Positions 45,453 through 53,989 of a stretch of 64,000 nt of DNA are shown here, piece by piece (position 1 is the first letter of the stretch; every line of letters starts with the position of its first letter). The stretch covers positions 1-64,000 of the forward strand of contig NZ_JAGETY010000006.1 of assembly GCF_017571525.1 (NCBI RefSeq), written 5' to 3'. Made by a program: the position numbers and the translations under genes. Under the pieces are notes generated by a model. That model saw only the letters and a list, made by a program, of their open reading frames with translations, did not search any database and was not told the origin of the DNA. Origin of the DNA: Hymenobacter sp. BT559. Its GTDB lineage: Bacteria; Bacteroidota; Bacteroidia; Cytophagales; Hymenobacteraceae.

Positions 45453-47872
45453 CAGGGCTGGCTTTGAACAGTGATACTTGCTGGAGTAAGCCCATCGGCT
45501 GTGGCCTTTATCGTGATAGCGCCGCCTTTCTCAGTGGTTTGAATAATGGCCAACGCCATCCCGTTATACGCCTTTCGGAAATCGGCCTTAAACGGCTCCA
45601 TACTAGCCTGATACCCGTTATCTACGCCCGCCACGAAGCCCGGTCCACTCACTGCGAACTTCACTAGATTGGCCGCGTCGGGCACCAGGTTGCCGGCCGC
45701 ATCCAGCACGCGCACGGTAACGAAAGACAGGTCCTTGCCATCGGCTTGGAGCTTGCTACGGTCGGCCAGTAGCTCGATTTTGGCGGCGGGGCCGGCGGTT
45801 TTCACGGAGCTGGTGAGGACCGTTTTGCCAGCCTTGCGCGACACGGCTTGCAGCGTGCCGGGGGCGTAGGGCACGCGCCATCGTACGTGTAGGTCGTCGT
45901 TGCCCTTCTTTTTCACCCCTAGCGACTTACCGTTTAAAAATAGCTCTACCTCGTCAGCTTGGCTGTAATAGGCCCATACATCCACGGTTTGGCCCGGCTT
46001 CCAATTCCAGTGCGGCAGCAGGTGCAGCACGGGCTTGGTAGTCCACTCGCTTTGGTACAGATAATAAGCGTCTTTCGGGAAGCCCGCTAGGTCGATAACG
46101 CCGAAGTAGGAGCTACGGGCTGGCCAGGGATAGGGCAGGGGCTCGCCCAGGTAGTCGAAGCCGCTCCAAACAAAAGCGCCGCTGATGAAGGGACTATTTT
46201 TAATAGCGCGCCAGGCGGCTTCGTGCGTGGCGCCCCAGTAAGGGGCCGCGTTGTCGTAGCTGGAGGCCGTGAAGTCAGGGTTGCCGTCGGTTAGCTTGCT
46301 TTTGCCATCCTTGGGCCAGATGCGCAGGCTGTCGGAAGGCAGGTCGTAGTGCCCACGGGTTTCGAAGGCTGCTGCGATTTCAGTGGCCAGAAACTTTTGG
46401 CCGGGGAAGCGCTTCGGCAGCTCGGGGTATCCGGCGTGCTTGTAGTTGAAACTGAGCACGTCGAGCACGCCGGCCTGGCTGATGAAGTTCTTCGCGGGTT
46501 CCTGCTCCGTCAGGGCCGAGGTAACGGGCCTAGTCGGGTCGAGGTGCTTCACGGTGGCCGTTAGCTCCTTGGTGAGGCGCGTGCCGGTGCTGTCGAATTG
46601 CTCCCGGATTTCGTTGCCAATGCTCCACATAAACACGCTTGGGTGGTTGCGGTCGCGCCGAATTTGGTCTTCCAAATCGCGCTGGTGCCACTCTTTAAAG
46701 TCGAGGTGGTAGTCCTGGCTGTTCTTCTTTTTCAGCCACATATCGAACGCCTCATCCAGCACCAGGAAGCCCATGCGGTCGCACAAATCCAGGAACTCCG
46801 GTGCAGGCGGGTTGTGGGAGGTGCGGATGGCGTTGCAGCCCATCGCCTTCAATATCTCCAGCTGCCGCTCGATGGCGCGGGTGTTCACCGCCGCGCCCAG
46901 GGCCCCAAGGTCGTGGTGCTGGCACACACCCTGAATGCGCAGCGGCTGCCCGTTCAACGCAAAGCCCTTGTTGCTGTCAAAGTGGAAAGACCGCACCCCT
47001 AGGGCGGTTTCATAGCTGTCTTCTAAGGTCTTGCCCCGCCACACCTGCGTCAGCACCCGGTACAGGCGCGGCGCGGTGGGCGACCACAGCGCCGGTTGCT
47101 TCAAAGTCAGTTGCTGCGTGGCACTGCCGGTGGTGCCTGACACCGACACGGCGGCCGTGCTGGCGGTAGCCACTTGGCGGCGGTTGGCGTCGTAAATGGT
47201 CATAACCAGCCGTACCGTTTGGCGCTGGCCGGTGGCGTTGCGCAGGGTGGTTTGCACACGCACGGTAGCGGCCTGTGGGCTCACCTGCGGCGTGGTTACG
47301 AAGGTGCCCCAGGGCGCCACGGCCAGCTGGTGCGTGGTCACCAGCCGCACGTGGCGGTAGATGCCCGAGCCTGAGTACCAGCGCGAAGCGGGCTGCGCCG
47401 AGTTGTCGGCTCGCACGGCTAGGGTATTAGACTGGCCGTCCGGCTGGAGGTAGGGCGTTAGCTCGTAGCGAAACGAGCTGTAGCCATTGGGCCGCCGTCC
47501 TAGCGAGTGCCCGTTCAGCCATACCTCGCTGTTGCGGCTCACCCCGTCAAACTCAATCCACACGCTCTTACCGACCGTGGCGGGCAGCACGAAGGTTTTG
47601 CGGTACCAACCCACGCCGGTGGGCAGGCCGCCGCCATCGGGCTTGGCCGGGTTCTTCTCATCAAACTGGCCCTCGATGCTCCAGTCGTGCGGCAGCGTGA
47701 GCGGGCGCCACCTGGCATCGTCAAACTGCGCGTCTTTGGCCGCGGCCTCGTCGCCCAGGTAAAATTTCCAGCCTTTGTCGAAGCTCACCACCTGGCGCGG
47801 CCCTGCCTGCGCGGCCACGGTGCCGGGCCGGGCGCTGAGCAGGAGAAACAGGAGGGAAAGGAGGCAAGGCAT
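45452..47872 (-). CDS. GH2 glycoside hydrolase with DUF4982 and Ig-like C-terminus
   Basis: 806 aa, signal peptide ending VAAQ. Starts with the GH2 jelly roll (VSFDKGWKFYLGD, LPHDWSIEGQF), followed by an Ig-like domain and the barrel. Acid/base Glu421 is in WSIGNEIRE and nucleophile Glu498 in LATEIAAAF. A DUF4982-like domain (TKPVLHLLPHWNWKPGQTVDV) and a Big_1/invasin-like domain (LLADRSKLQADGKDLSFVTV) close the protein. This architecture is common among beta-galactosidases of Bacteroidota. The stop overlaps the next GH2 start by one base, so the two enzymes are probably made together and may act on different linkages. Confidence 0.9.
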   Translation of the reverse strand: MPCLLSLLFLLLSARPGTVAAQAGPRQVVSFDKGWKFYLGDEAAAKDAQFDDARWRPLTLPHDWSIEGQFDEKNPAKPDGGGLPTGVGWYRKTFVLPATVGKSVWIEFDGVSRNSEVWLNGHSLGRRPNGYSSFRYELTPYLQPDGQSNTLAVRADNSAQPASRWYSGSGIYRHVRLVTTHQLAVAPWGTFVTTPQVSPQAATVRVQTTLRNATGQRQTVRLVMTIYDANRRQVATASTAAVSVSGTTGSATQQLTLKQPALWSPTAPRLYRVLTQVWRGKTLEDSYETALGVRSFHFDSNKGFALNGQPLRIQGVCQHHDLGALGAAVNTRAIERQLEILKAMGCNAIRTSHNPPAPEFLDLCDRMGFLVLDEAFDMWLKKKNSQDYHLDFKEWHQRDLEDQIRRDRNHPSVFMWSIGNEIREQFDSTGTRLTKELTATVKHLDPTRPVTSALTEQEPAKNFISQAGVLDVLSFNYKHAGYPELPKRFPGQKFLATEIAAAFETRGHYDLPSDSLRIWPKDGKSKLTDGNPDFTASSYDNAAPYWGATHEAAWRAIKNSPFISGAFVWSGFDYLGEPLPYPWPARSSYFGVIDLAGFPKDAYYLYQSEWTTKPVLHLLPHWNWKPGQTVDVWAYYSQADEVELFLNGKSLGVKKKGNDDLHVRWRVPYAPGTLQAVSRKAGKTVLTSSVKTAGPAAKIELLADRSKLQADGKDLSFVTVRVLDAAGNLVPDAANLVKFAVSGPGFVAGVDNGYQASMEPFKADFRKAYNGMALAIIQTTEKGGAITIKATADGLTPASITVQSQP

Positions 47873-47877
47873 TGGTT

Positions 47878-47949
47878 GTAGCGCGGACTTTTAGTCCACG
47901 AAGGGTTCGTTTTGCTGTTGTTGACTCGCGGACTGAAAGTCCGCGCTAC
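47878..47949. repeat. Family B palindromic repeat, short form
   Basis: GTAGCGCGGACTTTTAGTCC at the left and GGACTGAAAGTCCGCGCTAC at the right, with a centre of about 30 bases lacking the GAGCGCAGC module. The right end supplies the TAG stop of the propeller gene on the - strand. Confidence 0.9.
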
Positions 47950-49079
47950 TTGACTGCTTTCGGCTTCTTCACCGGCGGGGCGATAAAGGCCACGGTGCTC
48001 TTACCTAGGTCTTTGGAAGTCGCCACCGCAATACCGCGCTGGTCGGGCTTGTTCACGGCGCAGTAGTAGTGATACACCACGCCTTTATATTTGAGCACAA
48101 ATGACTTGTGGGCGAATAGTTCGTCGTAGGGCTCTGATGGTTGCACCAGGTTGGCCCCCGTCCAGTCGGTCCAGTGCGTAAGGTCATAGGAGCAGGCAAA
48201 GCGGTTCACGGCGCCACTCACGCCGGGGTAGAAGGCCCCGAAGTAGAACATGACCCACAGGCCGTTGTCCATCTTTTGCAGGTAAGCATCGCCCGTGATG
48301 CCGGTGTGGTGGTTGAGCACGGGGTTGCGCAGGTAGCGCTGCCAGTGGGTCATGTCGTCCGACACGGCCATGCCGATGCGCTCGGCGCCACGCTTAGCGT
48401 TGAGGCTGTCGCCGTTGGCGTTGTAGTACATCACGAATGGGTGGCCGGTGAGCTTGCTCTTGTCCCACACCACCGAGCTTTTGTAGATGGTGTGGTTTTC
48501 CCACCAGCGCACGTCTTTGTCGTTGGCTTTCAGCAGGGGCTGGGGTAGGCGCTGCCACTGGTGCACGGTGGTGGGGTCCTTGTCCGTATAGGCCATGCCG
48601 ATGGACAGCAGCCCTTTCTCATACCCCCGCGAGTTGCCACCGAAGTACGACAGCCAGTACTTGCCCTGGTAGGGCTGCCACTCGTAGCTGCCGCCCCATT
48701 TCGGGTCTTGCAGCGCCACGTAGCCCGCCTTCTGGTTGGTGTCCCAATCGGTAGTATCACTGAAAGACAAGATTTTGCCTTTCGTTTCCCACTTTAGCAG
48801 GTCCTTGCTGTGGGCCAACCAGGTTTCGTAGCCGCGCCCGTCGTAGATGATATAAGTCATCCACCACTGCCCGTTTTTGCGGAATACGCTCGGGCAATCC
48901 ATCTTCTTTTTGTTGTCGTCGGTGACGAGCACCAAGCCGTACTTGTAAGGCGTTTTTACCTCCTCGTACACCTTCTGCATCTCAGCGGCGGGCACAGTCG
49001 TGGGAAAGGCTTTTTGCGCCCAGCTCTGGCGCTGGCCGCCCCAACTTAGCAGAAGAAAACAGATAAGTTTCAGTTTCAT
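47946..49079 (-). CDS. Secreted GH43/GH130-like five-bladed propeller enzyme
   Basis: 377 aa, signal peptide ending SWAQ. The fold is that of beta-fructosidase-superfamily propellers: MDCPSVFRKNGQWWMTYIIY with the first acidic residue, then ETWLAHSKDLLKWE, QDPKWGGSYEWQPYQGKYWL and ITGDAYLQKMDNGLWVMFYF. Which family (GH43, GH130 or relatives) cannot be fixed by eye. GH43 members release arabinose or galactose, while GH130 are mannoside phosphorylases or hydrolases. Its TAG stop lies in the end of a family B repeat. It follows the GH78 gene after six bases and is part of the same operon. Confidence 0.72.
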   Translation of the reverse strand: MKLKLICFLLLSWGGQRQSWAQKAFPTTVPAAEMQKVYEEVKTPYKYGLVLVTDDNKKKMDCPSVFRKNGQWWMTYIIYDGRGYETWLAHSKDLLKWETKGKILSFSDTTDWDTNQKAGYVALQDPKWGGSYEWQPYQGKYWLSYFGGNSRGYEKGLLSIGMAYTDKDPTTVHQWQRLPQPLLKANDKDVRWWENHTIYKSSVVWDKSKLTGHPFVMYYNANGDSLNAKRGAERIGMAVSDDMTHWQRYLRNPVLNHHTGITGDAYLQKMDNGLWVMFYFGAFYPGVSGAVNRFACSYDLTHWTDWTGANLVQPSEPYDELFAHKSFVLKYKGVVYHYYCAVNKPDQRGIAVATSKDLGKSTVAFIAPPVKKPKAVK

Positions 49080-49085
49080 AAAAAG

Positions 49086-51869
49086 CTAGATTGAGCTAAC
49101 CACGAAATGGTAAGTCCCGGAGCCTGCCTGGATGCGGGCCTTGCCAGCTTCTGCCGCCAGCAGCTTTAGCTCCGGCCGTTGGGCCAGCGGCTGGTTGCGC
49201 TCGGTGATGGTAGCTTTCGCATCAGCCGGCAGATAGATAGTGGCCGTGGTATTCGCCGGAATGGTCACGGTTAGGTCGAAAGAATTGCTGGTTTTTTTCC
49301 AGTCGCTCACAATCAGCCCGTAAGGCGAGAGGTGGCTGGCGCGGGCACTGGTGACGTCGCCCACCGGCTCCGGTCGAATGTCAATCTTATTGAAGGCCAC
49401 AGAGCCTTCGGCCGGGCGAATGCCCCCCAGGGCGCCATACAGCCACTCTTGCAAGTGGCCCAGCATCAAGTGGTTGTTCGATACCGAAGGCAGCGCCGCC
49501 CACGATTCCGTGAGGGCCGTGGCGCCGTGGGCCAGCTGGTAGCCATAGCCGGGCACATCGGTGCGGCTGTTCATGGCAAAAATCACGTCGGAGCGGCCGG
49601 CATTTTCCAGCGCCCGTAGCACGTAGCGGTAGCCGATGTCACCGGCCGTGAGGGCGTTGCCGTGGCTGCGAATGTCCTGTACCAGATTGTCGAGCACGGC
49701 CGCCTGGTCGGTGGGCGCTACTAGGCCCATGTACAGCGCCATGGCGTTGGCGGTTTGGCTGCCGGTGGCGTACTGCTTGGTTTGCGGGTTGAAGAATTTC
49801 TGGTTGAACGCCGTTTTTACCTCGGTGCCCAAGTTCTCATAGGTTGTGACATCGTCGGCTTTGCCTAGCAGGCGGGCTATTTGGGCCAGCAGCGTGAGGT
49901 CGTAATAGTACGTGGCGGTGGCAGTCACGCCCATCGGCGTGAGTTGCGAGGTGCCCGGGGGCTTGGGCCCTAGGTCGTACCAATCGCCCAGGCCCTTGCT
50001 ATTGACGTGGTTGACAGACTGCGTGCCGAGGTAGGCTACGTAGCGCTGCATCATGGGGTAGCTGCTGGCCAGCACCTGCTGGTCGCCGTACCACTGGTAC
50101 ACGTACCAGGGCAGAATGATGCTGGCGCTGCCCCACTCCGGCGAGTCGCGGAAGATGTCGCCGCCCCACTCAAACTTGACGTATTCAGGCGCGATTTCTG
50201 GCACTAGCCCCTCGGCCGTTTGCGAGGCCTGCATGTCCTGAATGGTCTTGCGGCAGAGCGTGGCAATGTCGTAGCGGTAGCGCATCGAGGCGCCCATCAG
50301 GTGCGTCTCTTCGAGCCAGCCCAGCTTCTCACGGTGCGGGCAGTCGGTAAACACGCTGGCCATATTGCTGCGCACGGCCCAGTCAATCAGTGTATTGGTT
50401 TTGTTGAATAGCTCGCTCGAACACGAAAACTCACCCACCTGCGCCGCCGCATTGCGCGTGTGCAAGGCGGTGAGCTGCACGATTTCCGGCTGAGCCTTGG
50501 CAGTAGCCTGGCCCGTAGGCACACCGCCCGTCACTTGCGCGTAGCGAAAACCGTAGTAACTGAAGCGGGGCCGCCAGGTTTCTACGCCGCTGCCCTTCAG
50601 TACATAAGTGAAGAAGTAGGGCCGGCCGCTGTTGCGCTGGTTTACGGTTTTGTCGGCCCCTAGCAGCTCGGCGGGCGCAATGCGTACCGTGTCGCCGCGG
50701 TGCCCACGCACTTGCAGCTCCACAATGCCCGAGGCGTTCTGCCCGAAGTCGTACACCCACTTGCCCGGCTGCGGCTGCATTACGGCCTGGGGCTTAAATA
50801 CGTCGAAGGTTCGCAACGATTCCTGCTGCTGGCTCAGCAGCTCGGCCGGCCCGTCTACGGTGATAACCGGGCGCCAGGCTTGGTCGTTGAACCGGGGGCT
50901 AGCCCAGCCGGCCTGTTCCAGGGAGGCGTTGTAATCTTCACCTCCATAGATGCTCGAAAACGTAACCGGTCCGGCCGCCGTCTTCCACGACTGGTCGCTG
51001 ATAATATCCTCGCGCGAGCCATCCTGGTACTCCAGCGCCAGCCGGCAAATAAGTTTGGGGTAGCCAAAGGCGGCCTTTAGCTTGCGGTAACGCTCCTTCA
51101 CGGGCGGCACGTAGTAGAAGCCGTTGCCGAGCATCACGCCGAGCGCGTTAGCCCCCTTTTTTACCTGGTCGGTGACGTCAAACGTCACGTACTGCGCCTG
51201 CTGGTCGTACTTCGTCCAGCCCGGGTCAAGGAAGTGGTTGCCGACCTTCTGCCCGTTCAGCACCGCTTCAAACTGCCCCAGGCCGCTGATATACAGCATA
51301 GCCCGGCGCACCTTCTGCTTAGCCGTGAAGGGCTTGCGTAGCAGCGGCAGCACGTTGTTGCCGTTGTAGGTGTCTTTGCGGCCGTCTATGGGCAGCAAAG
51401 ACACGCGCTCGGCGGGTAGCTGCTCGTAAGCCACCCAGCGAGCACCTCGCCAATCGGCAGGCGCCAGCAGGCCCATTTGCCACTCGGCGGGTTCCGACCA
51501 GGCAGATGTGTGGCCGTGGTTGTCCCACACCTGCACCTGCCAGTAATAGGCGCGCGCCGCCTGCAAAGGCTGGCCCGCGTAGTTAACCTGTAAGCAGACA
51601 TTGGAGGCTACTTTGCCCGAATCCCAGACGTCGCCAACCTGTTGACTAAGCGTCTTTTTATCTTTCGCAACCAAGATGCGGTAGGCCGTCTGCTGCACGT
51701 TGCGCTGGTCAGAAACGAGCTGCCAGCTCAGCGTCGGGGTAGGCGTTTGCACACCCAATGGGTGCGCCTGGTAAGCGCAGCGCAGCTGGTGAGCCTGCAA
51801 GCTCTGGGCCGCCCCTAGCTGGCTAGCCAGCACGAGTAACCAAGCGATACAGAGGGCGCGAGCAATCAT
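49086..51869 (-). CDS. GH78 alpha-L-rhamnosidase
   Basis: 927 aa, signal peptide ending GAAQS. N-terminal Ig-like domain (LRCAYQAHPLGVQTPTPTLS), sandwich domains with ISGLGQFEAVLNGQKVGNHF, six-hairpin barrel and C-terminal sandwich. The catalytic block reads DCPHREKLGWLEETHLMG, the form seen in the Glu-type general-acid subfamily, and HGATALTESWAALP gives the general-base candidate. It is the first gene of the - arm. Overall it is closer in type to the enzyme at 9662 than to the short form at 18574, but the catalytic block differs, so another rhamnosyl linkage is likely. Confidence 0.92.
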   Translation of the reverse strand: MIARALCIAWLLVLASQLGAAQSLQAHQLRCAYQAHPLGVQTPTPTLSWQLVSDQRNVQQTAYRILVAKDKKTLSQQVGDVWDSGKVASNVCLQVNYAGQPLQAARAYYWQVQVWDNHGHTSAWSEPAEWQMGLLAPADWRGARWVAYEQLPAERVSLLPIDGRKDTYNGNNVLPLLRKPFTAKQKVRRAMLYISGLGQFEAVLNGQKVGNHFLDPGWTKYDQQAQYVTFDVTDQVKKGANALGVMLGNGFYYVPPVKERYRKLKAAFGYPKLICRLALEYQDGSREDIISDQSWKTAAGPVTFSSIYGGEDYNASLEQAGWASPRFNDQAWRPVITVDGPAELLSQQQESLRTFDVFKPQAVMQPQPGKWVYDFGQNASGIVELQVRGHRGDTVRIAPAELLGADKTVNQRNSGRPYFFTYVLKGSGVETWRPRFSYYGFRYAQVTGGVPTGQATAKAQPEIVQLTALHTRNAAAQVGEFSCSSELFNKTNTLIDWAVRSNMASVFTDCPHREKLGWLEETHLMGASMRYRYDIATLCRKTIQDMQASQTAEGLVPEIAPEYVKFEWGGDIFRDSPEWGSASIILPWYVYQWYGDQQVLASSYPMMQRYVAYLGTQSVNHVNSKGLGDWYDLGPKPPGTSQLTPMGVTATATYYYDLTLLAQIARLLGKADDVTTYENLGTEVKTAFNQKFFNPQTKQYATGSQTANAMALYMGLVAPTDQAAVLDNLVQDIRSHGNALTAGDIGYRYVLRALENAGRSDVIFAMNSRTDVPGYGYQLAHGATALTESWAALPSVSNNHLMLGHLQEWLYGALGGIRPAEGSVAFNKIDIRPEPVGDVTSARASHLSPYGLIVSDWKKTSNSFDLTVTIPANTTATIYLPADAKATITERNQPLAQRPELKLLAAEAGKARIQAGSGTYHFVVSSI

Positions 51870-52955
51870 TAATAAATGGCTGATTAGCCAATGTATAGCT
51901 CGTAAGACTGCTTATTATGTGGGTGGCTTACAAAATAACTAGCTAGAAGGACCAAGCACCTGAGCAGCGTGAGCGTAAATAGACCACAAAGATTGAGTTA
52001 CTCAGGTCGCGGTGTTTTTCACCTCTTGGCATCTTCTTATAGGATGTTTGCATAAGCGAGCAGTCTGGCTGGCAAGACTGATTCCACCTATTTAACGCCC
52101 CTGGCTAGAGGCTACGGCACCCCACTTGGCCCTCCCTGGCACCTGATGCGCTTGGCTGCGACGTAGCCAGACTATCTCGTATTATCACCCAAAAAGGGCG
52201 GTATCACCCACCGCAAGGCATGATAGCTGGGTTGCCCTTGATTAGGTACATTTTCAGTAGTGGCCACATGGTGAAAGAATGGCCCGGCGGCCCTGGCGAG
52301 ACGAGTGGGGCAAAGTCAATTTACTAACATCGTAGAATCGACTGGCCGTTTTATCCTGCTAGGCTATTCTGGGCCACCTCATCGCCTAGGTGCCAAAGCT
52401 CCGCAATGTTGCCTTACGGACTACCACGGCCCGCGTGGTTTGCCTGTGTCAGCCCGGTCGGCCGTGGTCAAGAGTATTATGGGCAGGCACTACAGTGGCT
52501 ATAAGGGAGCTGCGCCGGAGTGTTTATCCCTCAACGGCGGAAAGGGTGGGCGGTGATTTGGTAAAAATTTAGGGCGTTCAGTGCCCCGGTACTTGATTCT
52601 AGCTATTGGACTATACAAAGACGAGCGCCGGGCCTAGCCCGGCTATAAAGCGGCCGATTATTCGGGGCAGTGCGGCTGATAAAGGTCGGGGTTAAGCGGC
52701 AGCGCCCAGGGGCAGCGCCCAGGGGCAGCAGGTAAATTAGTAGTGTGAAAGCAGGACACACATGTTGGGTAAGCGCTGGCAAAAGCGGGGCATTAAGCTC
52801 GCATAGTAGCTTTTATTTTGCTGGTGTGCCCATTTTTGTGCGCAAAACGGAGCCTTTTTTGCTAGCGGCGCTACCTAGGCTCGTCTGGTGCTGGCTTGGC
52901 TGGGCGCCTGTGGCCAGGCGCCCCATTTACGATACTTACCCTTTCGCTTCACATT
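51870..52955. other. Intergenic region of about 1.1 kb without a supportable gene
   Basis: No reading frame here looks like a real protein; an 83-codon frame at 52305 has no recognisable composition. Visible structure: two TATCACCC repeats at 52183-52190 and 52202-52209, the first followed by AAAAAGGGCGGTA, and a 13-base tandem repeat at 52698-52732. The region near 51900 should hold the promoter of the - arm, but no exact TAnnTTTG box was found. Confidence 0.6.
52698..52732. repeat. Tandem repeat, 13-base unit
   Basis: GGCAGCGCCCAGG occurs twice in a row, followed by a partial third unit GGCAG. Confidence 0.75.
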
Positions 52956-53372
52956 ATGCCTTTTTCCAAGCTTGCTCTTTATTTTGAAAACCCGGTCGGG
53001 CGCTTGCTCGAAAACGATAATGGCTATGTGGTAGTGGAGTATCGCCCCGGCCCCCGCAAGCTCAGTGACCTGCAAGCCCTGCTTACCCATGCCGGGAATT
53101 TGCTGACGAGCAGACGCTGGCACAAGCTGCTCGGCGACCAGCGCCTAATGGCTCCCTTTACCCCCGAGGAAAGCAAATGGATAACGGAATACTGGCTAAC
53201 GGCTAGCCAGTTACGCACCGATACGGTGTATGGCGCTGTGTTGCTGCCACACGACGTATTTGCCCGCTTGTCGGTAAGCCAACTTATCAACGAGGCTAGA
53301 GCAGCGGCTATGACCTACCGTTTGTTTGAAGATGTAGCCGCAGCAGAATCCTGGCTTTTACAATTGCCCTAA
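52956..53372 (+). CDS. Small STAS/SpoIIAA-like protein
   Basis: 138 aa from ATG 52956; an in-frame upstream ATG would add 20 atypical residues. The layout, with an N-terminal sheet (KLALYFENPVGRLLENDN, then VVVEYRP), a middle helical part and the ending MTYRLFEDVAAAESWLLQLP, resembles single-domain STAS/SEC14-like proteins, where the last helix has the F-x-x-x-x-A-x-x-W-L pattern. The function is unknown; such proteins occur in several copies in Hymenobacter-like genomes (from memory). A strong hairpin follows the stop. Confidence 0.6.
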   Translation: MPFSKLALYFENPVGRLLENDNGYVVVEYRPGPRKLSDLQALLTHAGNLLTSRRWHKLLGDQRLMAPFTPEESKWITEYWLTASQLRTDTVYGAVLLPHDVFARLSVSQLINEARAAAMTYRLFEDVAAAESWLLQLP

Positions 53373-53377
53373 AAGCT

Positions 53378-53427
53378 GGCAGCCCCACGCAACTACCTGT
53401 CTTAGAAAGCTGTTGCGCGGGGCTGCC
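53378..53427 (+). terminator. Strong hairpin after the STAS-like gene
   Basis: GGCAGCCCCACGCAAC (53378-53393) pairs with GTTGCGCGGGGCTGCC (53412-53427), 15 of 16 positions. AAAATGAATTG follows without a T run, so it may serve both directions. Confidence 0.65.
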
Positions 53428-53485
53428 AAAATGAATTGTAGAGACTAGGCCAGTAGCACACCTCTAACTTATCCGGACCACTTAT

Positions 53486-53695
53486 TTATCCTCCAGAGAA
53501 AAGCCTGGTTGGCTGAGGTAGAGACATGTTTTGGCGGCGGAACTGCGCAAAAAAGCGCGTGCGCTTGTCGATAAGCATCACATAGAGCATCCCTAAGAAG
53601 GGCACCAGACAAATAGCCACCAGCAAACGCAAGTGCCAATACTGCGCGGCTGTAAGGTGCCAGTGCTGCGCGAGTGCTTTTAGAATGGGTTGCAT
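53486..53695 (-). CDS. Small single-pass membrane protein
   Basis: 69 aa, not recognised. One membrane segment at about residues 24-43 (LRLLVAICLVPFLGMLYVML) is followed by a basic stretch (KRTRFFAQFRRQN). Gene size and a TetR-like operator just upstream speak for a real gene, but there is no homology evidence. Confidence 0.5.
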   Translation of the reverse strand: MQPILKALAQHWHLTAAQYWHLRLLVAICLVPFLGMLYVMLIDKRTRFFAQFRRQNMSLPQPTRLFSGG

Positions 53696-53736
53696 AAGAC
53701 AGGTTTTAGGTTAGTGAGAAAACCGTCTGCTATGTG

Positions 53737-53752
53737 GTGAGTAAGTACTCAC
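53737..53752. promoter_or_regulatory. Perfect 7+2+7 palindrome, TetR-like operator candidate
   Basis: GTGAGTA-AG-TACTCAC. It lies about 42 bases upstream of the small membrane-protein gene on the - strand, next to an AT-rich stretch suitable for a promoter. Palindromes of this kind are typical of TetR/AcrR repressors, but no such gene is in the window. Confidence 0.5.
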
Positions 53753-53989
53753 TTTATAACCCTGTTTATTCAGTAAAGTTTCATCTAAGGTGAAATATTT
53801 TAAAAATTTTTCTGTTACTGGTAGCAGCAAAGCCAAGAGTAAAGCCTGGGTTGACTTTAGATAGGCAGCGGCAACAAAGAGAAGGATAGCAAGGTACTAG
53901 TCGCTCGCTTGCCATAACAAGCAAAGCGAGGGGCTAGTAAAGCATGCAAAGCAGCCCCGCGCTTTGATATGCCGCTTACATAGTAATCG

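Noticed and set aside
52305..52556. Open frame of 83 codons in the gene-free region
   Set aside because: No family pattern and an overlapping alternative frame of similar length; better treated as non-coding.
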